A stretch of 64,000 bases of DNA from Paracidobacterium acidisoli (lineage in GTDB: Bacteria > Acidobacteriota > Terriglobia > Terriglobales > Acidobacteriaceae). Under the pieces are notes generated by a model. The model made no database searches. It was given only the letters and a program-made list of their open reading frames with translations, and had not been told where the DNA came from. The DNA lies in NCBI RefSeq assembly GCF_003428625.2, contig NZ_QVQT02000008.1, positions 179,867-243,866 on the forward strand, read 5' to 3'. A program made the translations under genes and the position numbers. Positions 10,601-18,402 of the stretch are shown here, piece by piece (within the stretch, counting starts at the first letter, position 1; each line of letters starts with the position of its first letter).

Positions 10601-10887
10601 ACAACGATCAGGACGAAAAGAGCGAAGAGAAGGCCGGACTCGCCACCGCGAATGAAGGGCTCGGTGTTGCTCTGCGCATGGTCGAAAGCGGAGACCGAAC
10701 CGCTCCGTCACAGGCTGTCGCTATTTATCAGGAGATGAGCAAAGCCGCGCAGGAAAAGATCGAGGCATGGCGGCAGTTCAGAAAATCGGGCCTCGACGAA
10801 GTCAACGCGGCGCTGGTGCGCGCGCATCGCGAGCCGGTCGAAATCTCAGCCATCGAAGAGCAGGTGCATTACGCCATGACCCGTTAA
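7678..10887 (+). CDS. Secreted sortilin/VPS10-type BNR-repeat protein, second copy
   Basis: This 1069-residue product starts at ATG 7678, with a signal peptide at residues 1-34 ending in AAAQS. Upstream in-frame starts would precede it with 45 unlikely residues. BNR/Asp-box motifs recur: TTDAGTVW, SEDGGATW, STDGGDHW, SDDGGDTW, TTDGGKTW. It resembles the 1332-4535 protein along its length (both have a GPFRGGR/GPFRAGR start of blade 1, a GAPGGDDYQ/GAPGGDDYH segment and an ATHGRSFWVLDD segment), so the two are paralogues. An acidic stretch of seven Asp lies near residue 865. It is divergent from the TonB receptor, with 104 bases shared between the two starts. Its function is unproven. Confidence 0.9.
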   Translation: MDTPAPRHLLRLCVLPLLIASIFCALAPASAAAQSLPPQLFSGLRWRLVGPFRAGRVVAVSGVPGGDGTFYFGGVDGGVWKTTDAGTVWQPVFDHERAASIGALAVAPSDPKVIYAGTGESDIRSDLASGDGVYRSEDGGATWKHIGLEDSRQISRILVDPNDARTVYVGVLGHAYGPNAERGVYKSTDGGDHWQRVLDKGPDTGIADIAMATNKPQILFAATWNAHRSTWSTYAPLEGPGDGLYRSIDGGATWTEIAGHGLPDGHWGRTGIAVGADGRRVYVTIDCPGHSGLYRSDDGGDTWSLVNADPRLTSRAWYFSALAIDPSNADVLYIPNVALYRTKDGGKTIQIVRGAPGGDDYHQIWVDPKNPGHLALGVDQGATISLDHGHTWTTWYNQPTAQLYHVTTDHRFPYTIYGAQQDSGSIAVHSRSDHGHLDARDWFLPGDSESGYLAIDPKDENIIYLSGTYGTVQRFDRRTSLSQTITPWPLGGFDLPINKRRYRDPWTPVLVFSPADKTSLYLGTQYVMKTTDGGLHWQKISPDLTGAVAGTSEDGPATTENAEQRGFGVVYTIAPSPLSAAQIWAGSDTGRIHLTTDGGKTWHDVTPPGLSAWSKIALIEASRFDAATAYAAVDRHRLDDQKPYLYITHDFGKTWKLSVNGIAPDSFLNAVREDPEQRNLLFAGTELGVYVSFNDGGDWQPLQLNLPVSSIRDLNINGSDLIVATHGRSFWVLDDIAPLRQAAAVQNASAYLYAPPSAVRVDNDGFLGTPLPPEEPQADNPPNGAIVDYYLRGDASKVTLQILDAQGHVLRHFSSEDKQTIKRPLLPIAERWFPKPEVLATNAGEHRFIWDLESGGSGTGLDDDDDDDNASMPPGPRVPPGVYTLRLSADGTTVSRPLHVIMDPRAQAATQVLDQQYSLAAAIYEKTRSSRQAMAELESVESQLKALAANAENNPDLVQAVQRAQAKVEAIKGGDNDQDEKSEEKAGLATANEGLGVALRMVESGDRTAPSQAVAIYQEMSKAAQEKIEAWRQFRKSGLDEVNAALVRAHREPVEISAIEEQVHYAMTR

Positions 10888-10897
10888 GGGTCATGGC
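10873..10897 (+). terminator. Perfect hairpin spanning the stop codon
   Basis: A 10-bp perfect stem (10873-10882 with 10888-10897) has a five-base loop that contains the TAA stop of the sortilin-like gene. No T-run follows, so it may act as an mRNA 3'-end stabiliser or a weak terminator. Confidence 0.5.
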
Positions 10898-11317
10898 CGG
10901 CGCATCTCATTTTGCGCTGCTTGTACTTTCCTGTAGTCTGCGCAGCCAGCCAGACCATGCGCCTTGCGCTGCTGCGCCGAATAAATCTAACTTATAGGTC
11001 GCCTCTTCACAAAGCCTCTGTGACGGATAAGTGCTGTGAAAGCCGCATCCTGCGCGGCATCCGCGGCAAATATCAGCAAAAGCAATTCACTGGATAACTT
11101 ATAAGTATTTTGAATCCAGCCTGCCCTCGTTTACTGTTTGCCCCATAAGTCGGTAATAACCCAGTCATCACCCTTCTCCCGTTCCGGTCGCTGAAATATC
11201 GGCTGCGGGAAGTCCATACTCTTTTCCGCAAGAACCGGCACGAAACAGAAAAACAGGGCGGGGAAAACTCCTCGCATTGCTGTCCTGAAGTCCATTCTTC
11301 TGAGAGGCGTATTCAGC
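10888..11317. other. Intergenic region upstream of TonB receptor, with two TAACTTATA-type motifs
   Basis: This 430-base stretch holds no convincing gene. It contains the perfect palindrome ACTTATAAGT at 11097-11106, preceded by a related copy (TAACTTATAGG near 10988). The region presumably holds the promoter of the TonB receptor/qhpG unit, but no clear -35/-10 pair stands out. Confidence 0.5.
11097..11106. promoter_or_regulatory. Candidate operator, palindrome ACTTATAAGT
   Basis: This is a perfect 10-base palindrome 211 bases upstream of the TonB receptor start. Similar CTTAT/ATAAG dyads occur downstream of the LysR gene at 24779-24828. Its role as a binding site is inferred from symmetry only. 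Confidence 0.35.
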
Positions 11318-14300
11318 ATGAATCTATACATTTCCTGTATCTTCAGATCTTCTTCCCGTCTGCGGCTCTTTGCAGCACTTCTGGCTCTCGCTCTCTTTTT
11401 CACCGGCCAGAGCTTCGCGCAGTCCACCTTCGGAGCCTTCACCGGAACCGTGAAAGATGCAGGCGGCAGTGTCATCCCGGGCGCCGGCGTCGTGCTGACC
11501 AATACCGGAACCACCGCCGTGCGCAAAGCCATCACAACGGCGACAGGCGAATACAGCTTCCTGAACGTGGACGCCGGTTCTTATTCCATCGAGGTCACCG
11601 CTTCCGGCTTTGATAAGGGAGAGTTCCCCGGCCTCGTTCTGCAGGCTCGCGAGACGCAGCGCGTCGATGCGGCCCTCTCTGTCGGCGGAGTCTCGCAGAC
11701 CGTCGTCGTCAACGCCGCCGCCGCTGTGGTCAACACCGATACTTCGAACCTCGGCGAGACCCGCACCGGCATCGAGCTCGATGAGCTTCCGCTGGCCATC
11801 AGCTCGCGTGGTTCAGGCTCCACCAGCCCCTTCGCCACACTCACCTCGCAGGCGGGCGTGCAGACGGACTCGACAGGCAATCTCTCCGTCGCAGGCTCCA
11901 AGCCCAGTCTTCTGTCGGTGACCGTGGACGGCATCAGCACCATGAACGTGGAGAGCAGCGCGCCGTCGCCGGAGCTCTTCCCGTCCTTTGCTTCGATCGA
12001 GGAAATTCAGGTCAATCAGAACAGCAACAATGCCGAGTACGGCTCGGTGAGCGATATCACGACCGTATCGAAAAGCGGCACCAATCGCGCGCATGGCGGT
12101 ATCTACGATAACTACGAGACCGCCGGGCTGAACGCCAAAAATCCTTTTTCCGCCACCAAGCCGAAGATCGTCATGAACGACTTCGGAGCCTTCTACAGCG
12201 GACCGGTCACGGTGCCGATGCTCTACAACGGCAGGGATAAGACATTCTACTTCCTGAGCTATGAAGGGCTGCGTCTGCCGCAGCAGTCCACGGTCACGCA
12301 GAGCGTGCCTTCGCTCGCGATGCGCGGCGGCGACCTTTCGTATTACGCGCAGGCGGTCACGCCCTCCGGCCAGCCGGCCATTCAGATCCATAATGCGGAT
12401 GGAACTCCGTTCGCAGGCAATGTCATTCCATCCGGAGACATCTCACCGACCGCGGCAGCCGCGCTGGCCGCGCTCTATCCCATGCCGAACACCGGTCCGG
12501 CGTATGCCATCTCCAATAACTATGTAGAGAACTTTCCCACTCCAATCAGCTCCGATCAGGGAGACGCGCGCATCGACCAGACCATTACCTCGAAGCAGTC
12601 GATATTTGTGCGATACAGCTATAAGCAGCGCTCCGTATCGGTCGCGCCCACGGCGAGCGGGTCGAACGGCGGCTCCGCGCTGGTCGGCTCCTTTGCCAGG
12701 CCGGAGAAAGATACGAGCTTTACCGCGGCGTATAACTACATCCTTACTCCGAATCTGATCAATGAGCTCCGCGCCGGATTGAGCAAGTTCATTACTTCGA
12801 CTACGTTCGACGCCAACTCCAGTCTCGTGGGCAAGCTGGGCATCTCCGGAATACCCGATCTGCTCAGCACTTCCGTTCCCGCTGCTCCGAATTTTGTCGT
12901 GACCGGATTTACGGCAACAGGTGGAACCAGCTCGAGCCTGACGCGCAGCCGCACCATTCAGATTCTCGATAACCTGACCTGGAGCAAAGGCACGCATACG
13001 ATGAAGGGCGGCGTGGACTACCGCTATCTGAATGCTTATGCCAGCAACGTATTCGGCAGCTCACGTCTCGGCAAGTATTCGTTCAACGGCGCTTCTGCCG
13101 TGGGTTCCACCATCAACCAGTACGCGCCGTTCGCAGCGTTCCTGCTCGGCTACCCTGACACCACGACCGTTTCCGATGTTCTCGATGCCAATATGAACGG
13201 CTACGGAAATGGCTACAACTTCTACGTGCAGGATACCTGGAAATTAACGCCGTCTCTTACTCTGAACTACGGTCTCCGCTATGAGTACCACCCGATGATG
13301 AAAGATCATCAGGCCAACAGCGCCAACTTCCTGCCCGATTATTCGTCGTTTCAGAACGGACAGATGGTGCAGGGCGCAATCATCGTCCCGAATCAGCAGG
13401 CTCTGACGGGCCTTACACTTCCCAGCTTTGCGGCCGGAGTATCTCCGCTGCCCATCATGACCGCGCAGCAGGCCGGGGTTCCGCCCTCGCTGGTGTACAC
13501 GCAGAAAACCGACTTCGCTCCTCGCTTCGGATTCGCATGGCGCGTCTTCGGCAACGACAAGACCGTTCTTCGCGGCGGCTGGGGACAGTACATCGAAAAT
13601 ACGCTCGGTGGAAACGTCGTGGGCGGCTGGGCCGTATCCTCCAGCGCGCTCTATGTCTCCGCCAATGGCTACAACGCATCCGGCCAGCCGGTACTCTCCT
13701 TTCCGTCGCCGTTCCAGCTGGGAGCATCGGCGCCGGGCACGCTGCAGTTCGATTACGCCATCACGCCCCACTACAAAGATCCCACCGTGCAGCAGTGGAA
13801 CCTTACGGTGGAGCAGGATATCGGCTTCAACACCGGCCTGCGCATCTCTTACCTCGGGAGCCACGGAAGAGATCTCGATATCGAAGCCGATCTGAACCAG
13901 GTTCCGTACAACACCATCGGTTACAAGGCGGCCTATCCAACCCGGCCGTTCCCCGAGCTGAGCCAGATTCCTACTGTGGTGAATGGCGCGGAGAGCAACT
14001 ACAACGCGGTCACCGTCGAAGCAAACCACCGCATGTCGCACGGTCTGCAGTTTCAGACAAGCTATACCTTCACCAGAGACCTTTCGGATGAAGACGGCGG
14101 CAACCCCACGGGCTACGCCAGCAGCATCGGAGCCTATCCGAGCGATCGCTTCCATCCAGGACTCGACTATGGCAACGTCGAATATACGAGCCGTCATCGC
14201 GCTCTCGCATCCTTTCTCTATCAGCTGCCGGTCGGCAGAGGGCAGAGATTTCTCGCAACCGACAATCCTCTTCTGGATCGCCTCATCGGTGGATGGCAGC

Positions 14301-14770
14301 TCGCAAGCTACATGATGTTCCAGAGTGGTCCGTTTATGACGCCGCTCGCCAATACCGGCAGCGACCCGACCGGCACAGGCATCACGCAGACGGTCGGCAA
14401 TGCCCGCGCCGATGTGGTGACAGGCGTTTCACCCTATCTGCATGGCCAGGGCGCTCGCAATTATCTCAACAGCGCCGCTTATGTCGAGCCGGGAAATAAT
14501 CTGGCGCGGCAGGGAACGGCTTCTGTCGGCAGCGTGGTCGGGCCAGGGACGGATACCGTTTCCGCCTCGCTCTTCAAGGATGTCAAATTCACTGAGCGGA
14601 TGAACTTCCAGTTCGGCGCGCAGGCGCAGAACCTGTTCAACCATCAGAACCTTGCCGTTCCCGCATCGCTGACGCTGGGCACGCAGAACTTCGGACAGAT
14701 CTCCAGTGTGCAGACACAGGGAAACGCGGGCCCCAGAGCGGTGATGCTGACGGGCCGGTTCTCCTTCTGA
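11318..14770 (+). CDS. TonB-dependent receptor (Oar-like), first gene of a unit with qhpG
   Basis: This 1150-residue protein has a signal peptide at residues 1-35 (FAALLALALFFTG, cleavage near SFAQS). A carboxypeptidase-regulatory-like domain (FTGTVKDAGGSVIPGAGV) spans about 38-120. A plug follows (ELDELPLAISSRGSG; NNAEYGSVSDITTVSKSG), then a large barrel ending in TGRFSF. The next gene, qhpG, starts 33 bases after its stop in the same direction with its own GAGG-type ribosome site, so the two are probably co-transcribed. This makes the receptor a candidate outer-membrane uptake route linked to amine oxidation, but that is inference. Similar receptors in this phylum import glycans or peptides, and the substrate cannot be told from sequence. 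Confidence 0.9.
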   Translation: MNLYISCIFRSSSRLRLFAALLALALFFTGQSFAQSTFGAFTGTVKDAGGSVIPGAGVVLTNTGTTAVRKAITTATGEYSFLNVDAGSYSIEVTASGFDKGEFPGLVLQARETQRVDAALSVGGVSQTVVVNAAAAVVNTDTSNLGETRTGIELDELPLAISSRGSGSTSPFATLTSQAGVQTDSTGNLSVAGSKPSLLSVTVDGISTMNVESSAPSPELFPSFASIEEIQVNQNSNNAEYGSVSDITTVSKSGTNRAHGGIYDNYETAGLNAKNPFSATKPKIVMNDFGAFYSGPVTVPMLYNGRDKTFYFLSYEGLRLPQQSTVTQSVPSLAMRGGDLSYYAQAVTPSGQPAIQIHNADGTPFAGNVIPSGDISPTAAAALAALYPMPNTGPAYAISNNYVENFPTPISSDQGDARIDQTITSKQSIFVRYSYKQRSVSVAPTASGSNGGSALVGSFARPEKDTSFTAAYNYILTPNLINELRAGLSKFITSTTFDANSSLVGKLGISGIPDLLSTSVPAAPNFVVTGFTATGGTSSSLTRSRTIQILDNLTWSKGTHTMKGGVDYRYLNAYASNVFGSSRLGKYSFNGASAVGSTINQYAPFAAFLLGYPDTTTVSDVLDANMNGYGNGYNFYVQDTWKLTPSLTLNYGLRYEYHPMMKDHQANSANFLPDYSSFQNGQMVQGAIIVPNQQALTGLTLPSFAAGVSPLPIMTAQQAGVPPSLVYTQKTDFAPRFGFAWRVFGNDKTVLRGGWGQYIENTLGGNVVGGWAVSSSALYVSANGYNASGQPVLSFPSPFQLGASAPGTLQFDYAITPHYKDPTVQQWNLTVEQDIGFNTGLRISYLGSHGRDLDIEADLNQVPYNTIGYKAAYPTRPFPELSQIPTVVNGAESNYNAVTVEANHRMSHGLQFQTSYTFTRDLSDEDGGNPTGYASSIGAYPSDRFHPGLDYGNVEYTSRHRALASFLYQLPVGRGQRFLATDNPLLDRLIGGWQLASYMMFQSGPFMTPLANTGSDPTGTGITQTVGNARADVVTGVSPYLHGQGARNYLNSAAYVEPGNNLARQGTASVGSVVGPGTDTVSASLFKDVKFTERMNFQFGAQAQNLFNHQNLAVPASLTLGTQNFGQISSVQTQGNAGPRAVMLTGRFSF

Positions 14771-14803
14771 TCCGGTAAAGCATCCTACGGCTGAGGGAGC
14801 CTC

Positions 14804-15850
14804 ATGGCCGATACGGTGAAGGTACTGGGAGATGGGCTGGCAGCCTGCTGTGCAGCCCATCTGCTTTTGCGCCGCGGCTTTCCTGTTGCGCTGCAAAGCG
14901 CAGACCGAGCCAGACCCTCGAGGCTCCTCATCAGCCGTCAGACGCAGCATCTGCTCTCTGAGTTCTTTGAAGCGCCCGATCTCTTTACGCACGCTCCGCA
15001 GATTCGCCGCAGAATCGTGCTCTGGGGTGAGGGATCGTTGCCGGTCGAGCTGCCTCACCATGGAGCGGTCGTCTCAGAACAGCAGCTGCTGAACAATCTC
15101 TGGAAGCGAACCGTCCCCGCCGGGACCGTGATCCATGCCGGCGAAACCGATACCGCTGCGTGGACCATTCTTTCGGCCGCAGATCCGGCTGCGCTTTCTG
15201 CTCCTCTGCAGTTTGGATCGCGCGTCGCGCTTGCCGGGTCTGTCGTTCTCGAACGAAACGTTCCCCAGGATTGCTGCTGGGTCGAATCGGTTCCGGAGGG
15301 ATGGCTCTTTCTGCTCCCCTCGGGCGACGGACTGGGCATGCTCATTCGCACCGGCTATGCTCCGGAGAAGCTCCTCGATCAAAGTCAGCTCATCGCAAAA
15401 CAGATCCGGCAGCTTGATCCCTCCCCGCAGCCCGCGCGCAGCTTCGCTGCGTTTCCGCAGATCCTTCCTGATCTCTGCGGACCGGGATGGCTCGCATGCG
15501 GCGCCGCGGCCATGGCCTTCGATCCGTTATGCGGCGAAGGCGCCGGGCACGCTGCCCGCGAAGCTCTGCTGGCTTCGGCAATCATTCGCGCCGCGGTGGA
15601 AAGCTTGCCCGTCGATGCGCTGCTGGCGCATTACAGAGCGCGGCTGATGCAGGGATTTCTCCGTCATCTTGAGGTCTGCCGCAGCTTTTACACCGGTGGC
15701 GGCTCCGGCCCGTTCTGGACAGCAGAGGCAGCAGAGCTGCAGCGTGGAATTCTCCTGATGCAGGAACGGCTCAGAGAGATCGCCGCACCCTCACGCTTTC
15801 GTCTCGTCGGTGATGAGCTGGAGCTGCTGACAGAGCGGATCGCAGGCTGA
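14804..15850 (+). CDS. qhpG: QhpG-like FAD-dependent monooxygenase for QHNDH cofactor maturation
   Basis: This 348-residue protein has an N-terminal dinucleotide-binding fold (VKVLGDGLAACCAAHLL, a GxGxxxA motif at residues 9-15). Near residue 235 is the flavin-binding signature CGAAAMAFDPLCGEGAG, like the GD..AFDPLSGQG motif of flavin hydroxylases. In Paracoccus, QhpG adds two oxygens to the gamma-subunit Trp that becomes the cysteine tryptophylquinone (CTQ) cofactor. The identification rests on the fold plus the adjacent complete qhp set. The gene is convergent with qhpE (nine bases between stops) rather than in the main operon. It follows a TonB receptor by 33 bases. Other flavin halogenase/hydroxylase roles remain possible but are less likely here. 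Confidence 0.8.
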   Translation: MADTVKVLGDGLAACCAAHLLLRRGFPVALQSADRARPSRLLISRQTQHLLSEFFEAPDLFTHAPQIRRRIVLWGEGSLPVELPHHGAVVSEQQLLNNLWKRTVPAGTVIHAGETDTAAWTILSAADPAALSAPLQFGSRVALAGSVVLERNVPQDCCWVESVPEGWLFLLPSGDGLGMLIRTGYAPEKLLDQSQLIAKQIRQLDPSPQPARSFAAFPQILPDLCGPGWLACGAAAMAFDPLCGEGAGHAAREALLASAIIRAAVESLPVDALLAHYRARLMQGFLRHLEVCRSFYTGGGSGPFWTAEAAELQRGILLMQERLREIAAPSRFRLVGDELELLTERIAG

Positions 15851-15859
15851 GAGCAGCTT

Positions 15860-16534
15860 TCAGACGGAAGCGCTCTGCCGCCGCGCCAGCCGATCTTCGC
15901 AATACAGTGCCGCGTTGTCTTCAGACCGGCAGCGCGCCAGATGTGCCGAGATGTGAGCCACCGCAAAGCTCACGCCCTGCAGGTTCTGCTCGCGCGGCAC
16001 GCCGGGAATCTCACGCGGAAAGGGCGATGCGCAGAACACTCTTTTCCCCTCACGCTCTGTCACGCGGAACTCTTCACGCGGACAATCGGCATCAGCCGCC
16101 ACGCCGATCACTCCCGGCAACGATCCAGGCAGCATGCGTGTGCCGTTCATCTCGAACGCCGACACCAGCACCGCGCCTGCGCTCCTTACCCGATCGGCCG
16201 CTGCCAGAAACGGAGCGCGATGCTCCGGATTCGTCGTCCCGAGGCTCAGGTTGATAATCTGCACGTCGTTCTCAAGGCACCAGTCCATGGCGCGAATGAC
16301 CCGGTCGATGCCGGTCGCAAGTCTTCGATCGAAGATGCGCACGGCAAGAAGCTCCGCCTGCGGAGCAAGAAAGTGAATCAGCGCTGCAACCGCTGTGCCG
16401 TGACCCAGACGGTCGACAAAATCGCCGGAGAATCCGTTATCTTCGACCGCGATCCCGCCTGCGATGCGGCCCACATGCGGATGCCCGGCATGGACACCGC
16501 TGTCCACAATGCCGATCCGTACTGCTCCGCTCAT
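15860..16534 (-). CDS. qhpE: QhpE-like subtilisin-family leader protease
   Basis: This compact 224-residue S8 serine protease has no signal peptide and no propeptide, so it is cytoplasmic. The triad is visible: Asp11 (GIVDSGV), His45 (GHGTAVA) and Ser189 (GVSFAVA, replacing the usual GTSMA). In the known QHNDH system, QhpE removes the N-terminal leader of the gamma subunit after QhpD has made the thioether crosslinks, and the intracellular form here fits. The start ATG overlaps the last bases of qhpF by four bases, so translation is coupled. It is the last gene of the six-gene minus-strand operon. Confidence 0.88.
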   Translation of the reverse strand: MSGAVRIGIVDSGVHAGHPHVGRIAGGIAVEDNGFSGDFVDRLGHGTAVAALIHFLAPQAELLAVRIFDRRLATGIDRVIRAMDWCLENDVQIINLSLGTTNPEHRAPFLAAADRVRSAGAVLVSAFEMNGTRMLPGSLPGVIGVAADADCPREEFRVTEREGKRVFCASPFPREIPGVPREQNLQGVSFAVAHISAHLARCRSEDNAALYCEDRLARRQSASV

Positions 16535-18312
16535 GCGGGCTCTCCCGCTGCGACCGGGAACATCGCCGATCTCCGCGCTCCTGTGAGCAGCCGCTCCGGA
16601 TTGCCGGCTTCGACAATCCGTCCTTCATCGACGACGATCACCATATCGGCAATCTCCACCAGCGCCATGCGATGCGTAATCAGCAGGGCAGTGCGGCCGC
16701 GCAGCGCGCGTGCCAGCTCGCGGGCCACGGCCGCTTCAGACTGTACATCGAGCGCCGACGTGGGCTCATCCATAATCAGCAGATCGGGATCGCGAAGCAG
16801 CGCGCGCGCCAGTGCGATGCGCTGACGCTCTCCCACGGAGATCGTCGCTCCCCGCTCGCCGATGACCGTGCTGTATCCGTCGGGAAGGGACTGGATGAAG
16901 CCGTCGATGCAGGCGGCTGCGGCGCTGGCGCGAATCTCCTCATCGGTCGCGTCAGGCTGTCCATAGGCGATGTTGTCCCGAATGCTCGCATGAAAGAAGA
17001 AGGGAACCTGCTCCACCAGCGCCACGCGCCGGCGCAGCTCCTCAAGCCGCAGCTCGCGCAGGTCATCTCCGTCAAACGTGACGGAGCCCTCATCGGGATC
17101 ATGAAACCGCACCAGCAATTCGGCGATCGTCGATTTGCCTGCGCCGCTCGCGCCGATCATCACGCAGAGCGAGCCCGCCGGAATACGGAATGAAATGTCT
17201 TTGAGTGCCTGCCTGTCCTTTGAGTAGCCGAAGCAGACATGATCGAAACGCACATCGTGCCGAATGCCGCTGAGTGGTTTCGCATCGGCCACCTCCACAA
17301 CTTCGGGGCGGATATCGAGCAGCGAGAAGACGCGCTCCAGCGAGACGGCCCCTGTCAGCAGATTGGTATAAACCCCCATCAGGCTCTGCACCGGCGACAG
17401 CAGACGCAGATGGTACGCCATGAACGCCACCAGGCTGCCGATCGTCAGCTGGTTTTCGATCACCAGCCGTCCGCCGTAAAGAAAAACCATCGCCGTCGAA
17501 ACGGTCAGAACCATGCCCGGAGCCGCCGCCGCAAGAAAAGAGAGAAACTGCATGCGCAGCAGCGCCTCAATAAAGCTGGTATTGTGCCGCTCGAAGTTCT
17601 CCGCTTCGCGGTGCTCGTTCGCCGACGCGATTACCAGGCGAATCCCCATCAGGCTCTCGATGAGAAAGCTGCCCAGGCCGGCGCTGCACTCCCGCATCGT
17701 TCGCGTGCGCTGGGTCAGCCTCGCCTGAAAGTGGCGCAGCGCAAGCCCGCCAACCGGCAGCAGAGCCAGGCTCGCCAGGCAAAGTCGCCAGTTGAGCCAC
17801 AGCATGATCGTCACGCTGCCCGCAAGAAACAGAATGTTCGAGAGTACGCTCAGCAGCGTGTCCGAGCAGACGCGCTGCACCTCGCCCACATCGTTGTTCA
17901 GGCGCGAGACGATATCCCCCAGCCTGCGCCGCGCAAAAAACTGCGGCGACAGCCGCTGCAGATGCCGGTAGACCTCCAGCCGCATATCGAAGAGCGACTG
18001 AGCCGAGAAGCGAATGTAGAGATAGCTGGAGGCGATCGAGACCAGCGTGCTGAACACGGTCACCACAATCATCATCAGCGCAATCTCTTCCAGCGCCTTC
18101 ATATTGTGGTGCAGCAGAGCGTTGTCGATCAGCACACGGGAGAACCAGGGCTGCACCAGGCTCAGCGCGGTGGAAAGCAGCCCCAGCAGCAGTACGGCGC
18201 ACAGCAGGCGCCAGTAAGGCATAAGCCAGTGCAGAACTCTTCGATACTGGGCGAGCGGGATCGTTGCAGGCGGTTCCGGGGACGGGGCGGGATCAGAATG
18301 CAGAGTAGCCAA
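16531..18312 (-). CDS. qhpF: QhpF-like ABC transporter (fused membrane and ATPase domains)
   Basis: This 593-residue half-transporter has about six transmembrane segments in residues 30-310 (for example LLCAVLLLGLLSTALSLV and LSNILFLAGSVTIMLWLNW). A nucleotide-binding domain follows from about 355, with Walker A GASGAGKST, signature ISVGERQRIALARA (VGERQ instead of the commoner SGGQQ) and Walker B LLIMDEPTSALD. In the known system this exporter is assigned to moving the processed gamma subunit, which lacks a signal peptide, to the periplasm. The gene lies 90 bases after qhpB, with a strong hairpin in between, and overlaps qhpE by four bases. Confidence 0.88.
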   Translation of the reverse strand: MATLHSDPAPSPEPPATIPLAQYRRVLHWLMPYWRLLCAVLLLGLLSTALSLVQPWFSRVLIDNALLHHNMKALEEIALMMIVVTVFSTLVSIASSYLYIRFSAQSLFDMRLEVYRHLQRLSPQFFARRRLGDIVSRLNNDVGEVQRVCSDTLLSVLSNILFLAGSVTIMLWLNWRLCLASLALLPVGGLALRHFQARLTQRTRTMRECSAGLGSFLIESLMGIRLVIASANEHREAENFERHNTSFIEALLRMQFLSFLAAAAPGMVLTVSTAMVFLYGGRLVIENQLTIGSLVAFMAYHLRLLSPVQSLMGVYTNLLTGAVSLERVFSLLDIRPEVVEVADAKPLSGIRHDVRFDHVCFGYSKDRQALKDISFRIPAGSLCVMIGASGAGKSTIAELLVRFHDPDEGSVTFDGDDLRELRLEELRRRVALVEQVPFFFHASIRDNIAYGQPDATDEEIRASAAAACIDGFIQSLPDGYSTVIGERGATISVGERQRIALARALLRDPDLLIMDEPTSALDVQSEAAVARELARALRGRTALLITHRMALVEIADMVIVVDEGRIVEAGNPERLLTGARRSAMFPVAAGEPA

Positions 18313-18329
18313 TCAGCCCTCATTTCGCC

Positions 18330-18371
18330 TGAGCCGGACAGCCTTCCATCTGCGAAAGCATGTCCGGCTCA
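18330..18371 (-). terminator. Intra-operon hairpin between qhpB and qhpF
   Basis: An 11-bp perfect inverted repeat (18330-18340 with 18361-18371) around a 20-base loop fills the gap between the structural genes and the export/processing genes. No T-run is seen, so it may protect upstream mRNA or attenuate transcription rather than end it. Confidence 0.5.
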
Positions 18372-18402
18372 AAGGCCGATGCCGAGTCGTTCTGCTCGCG
18401 GG

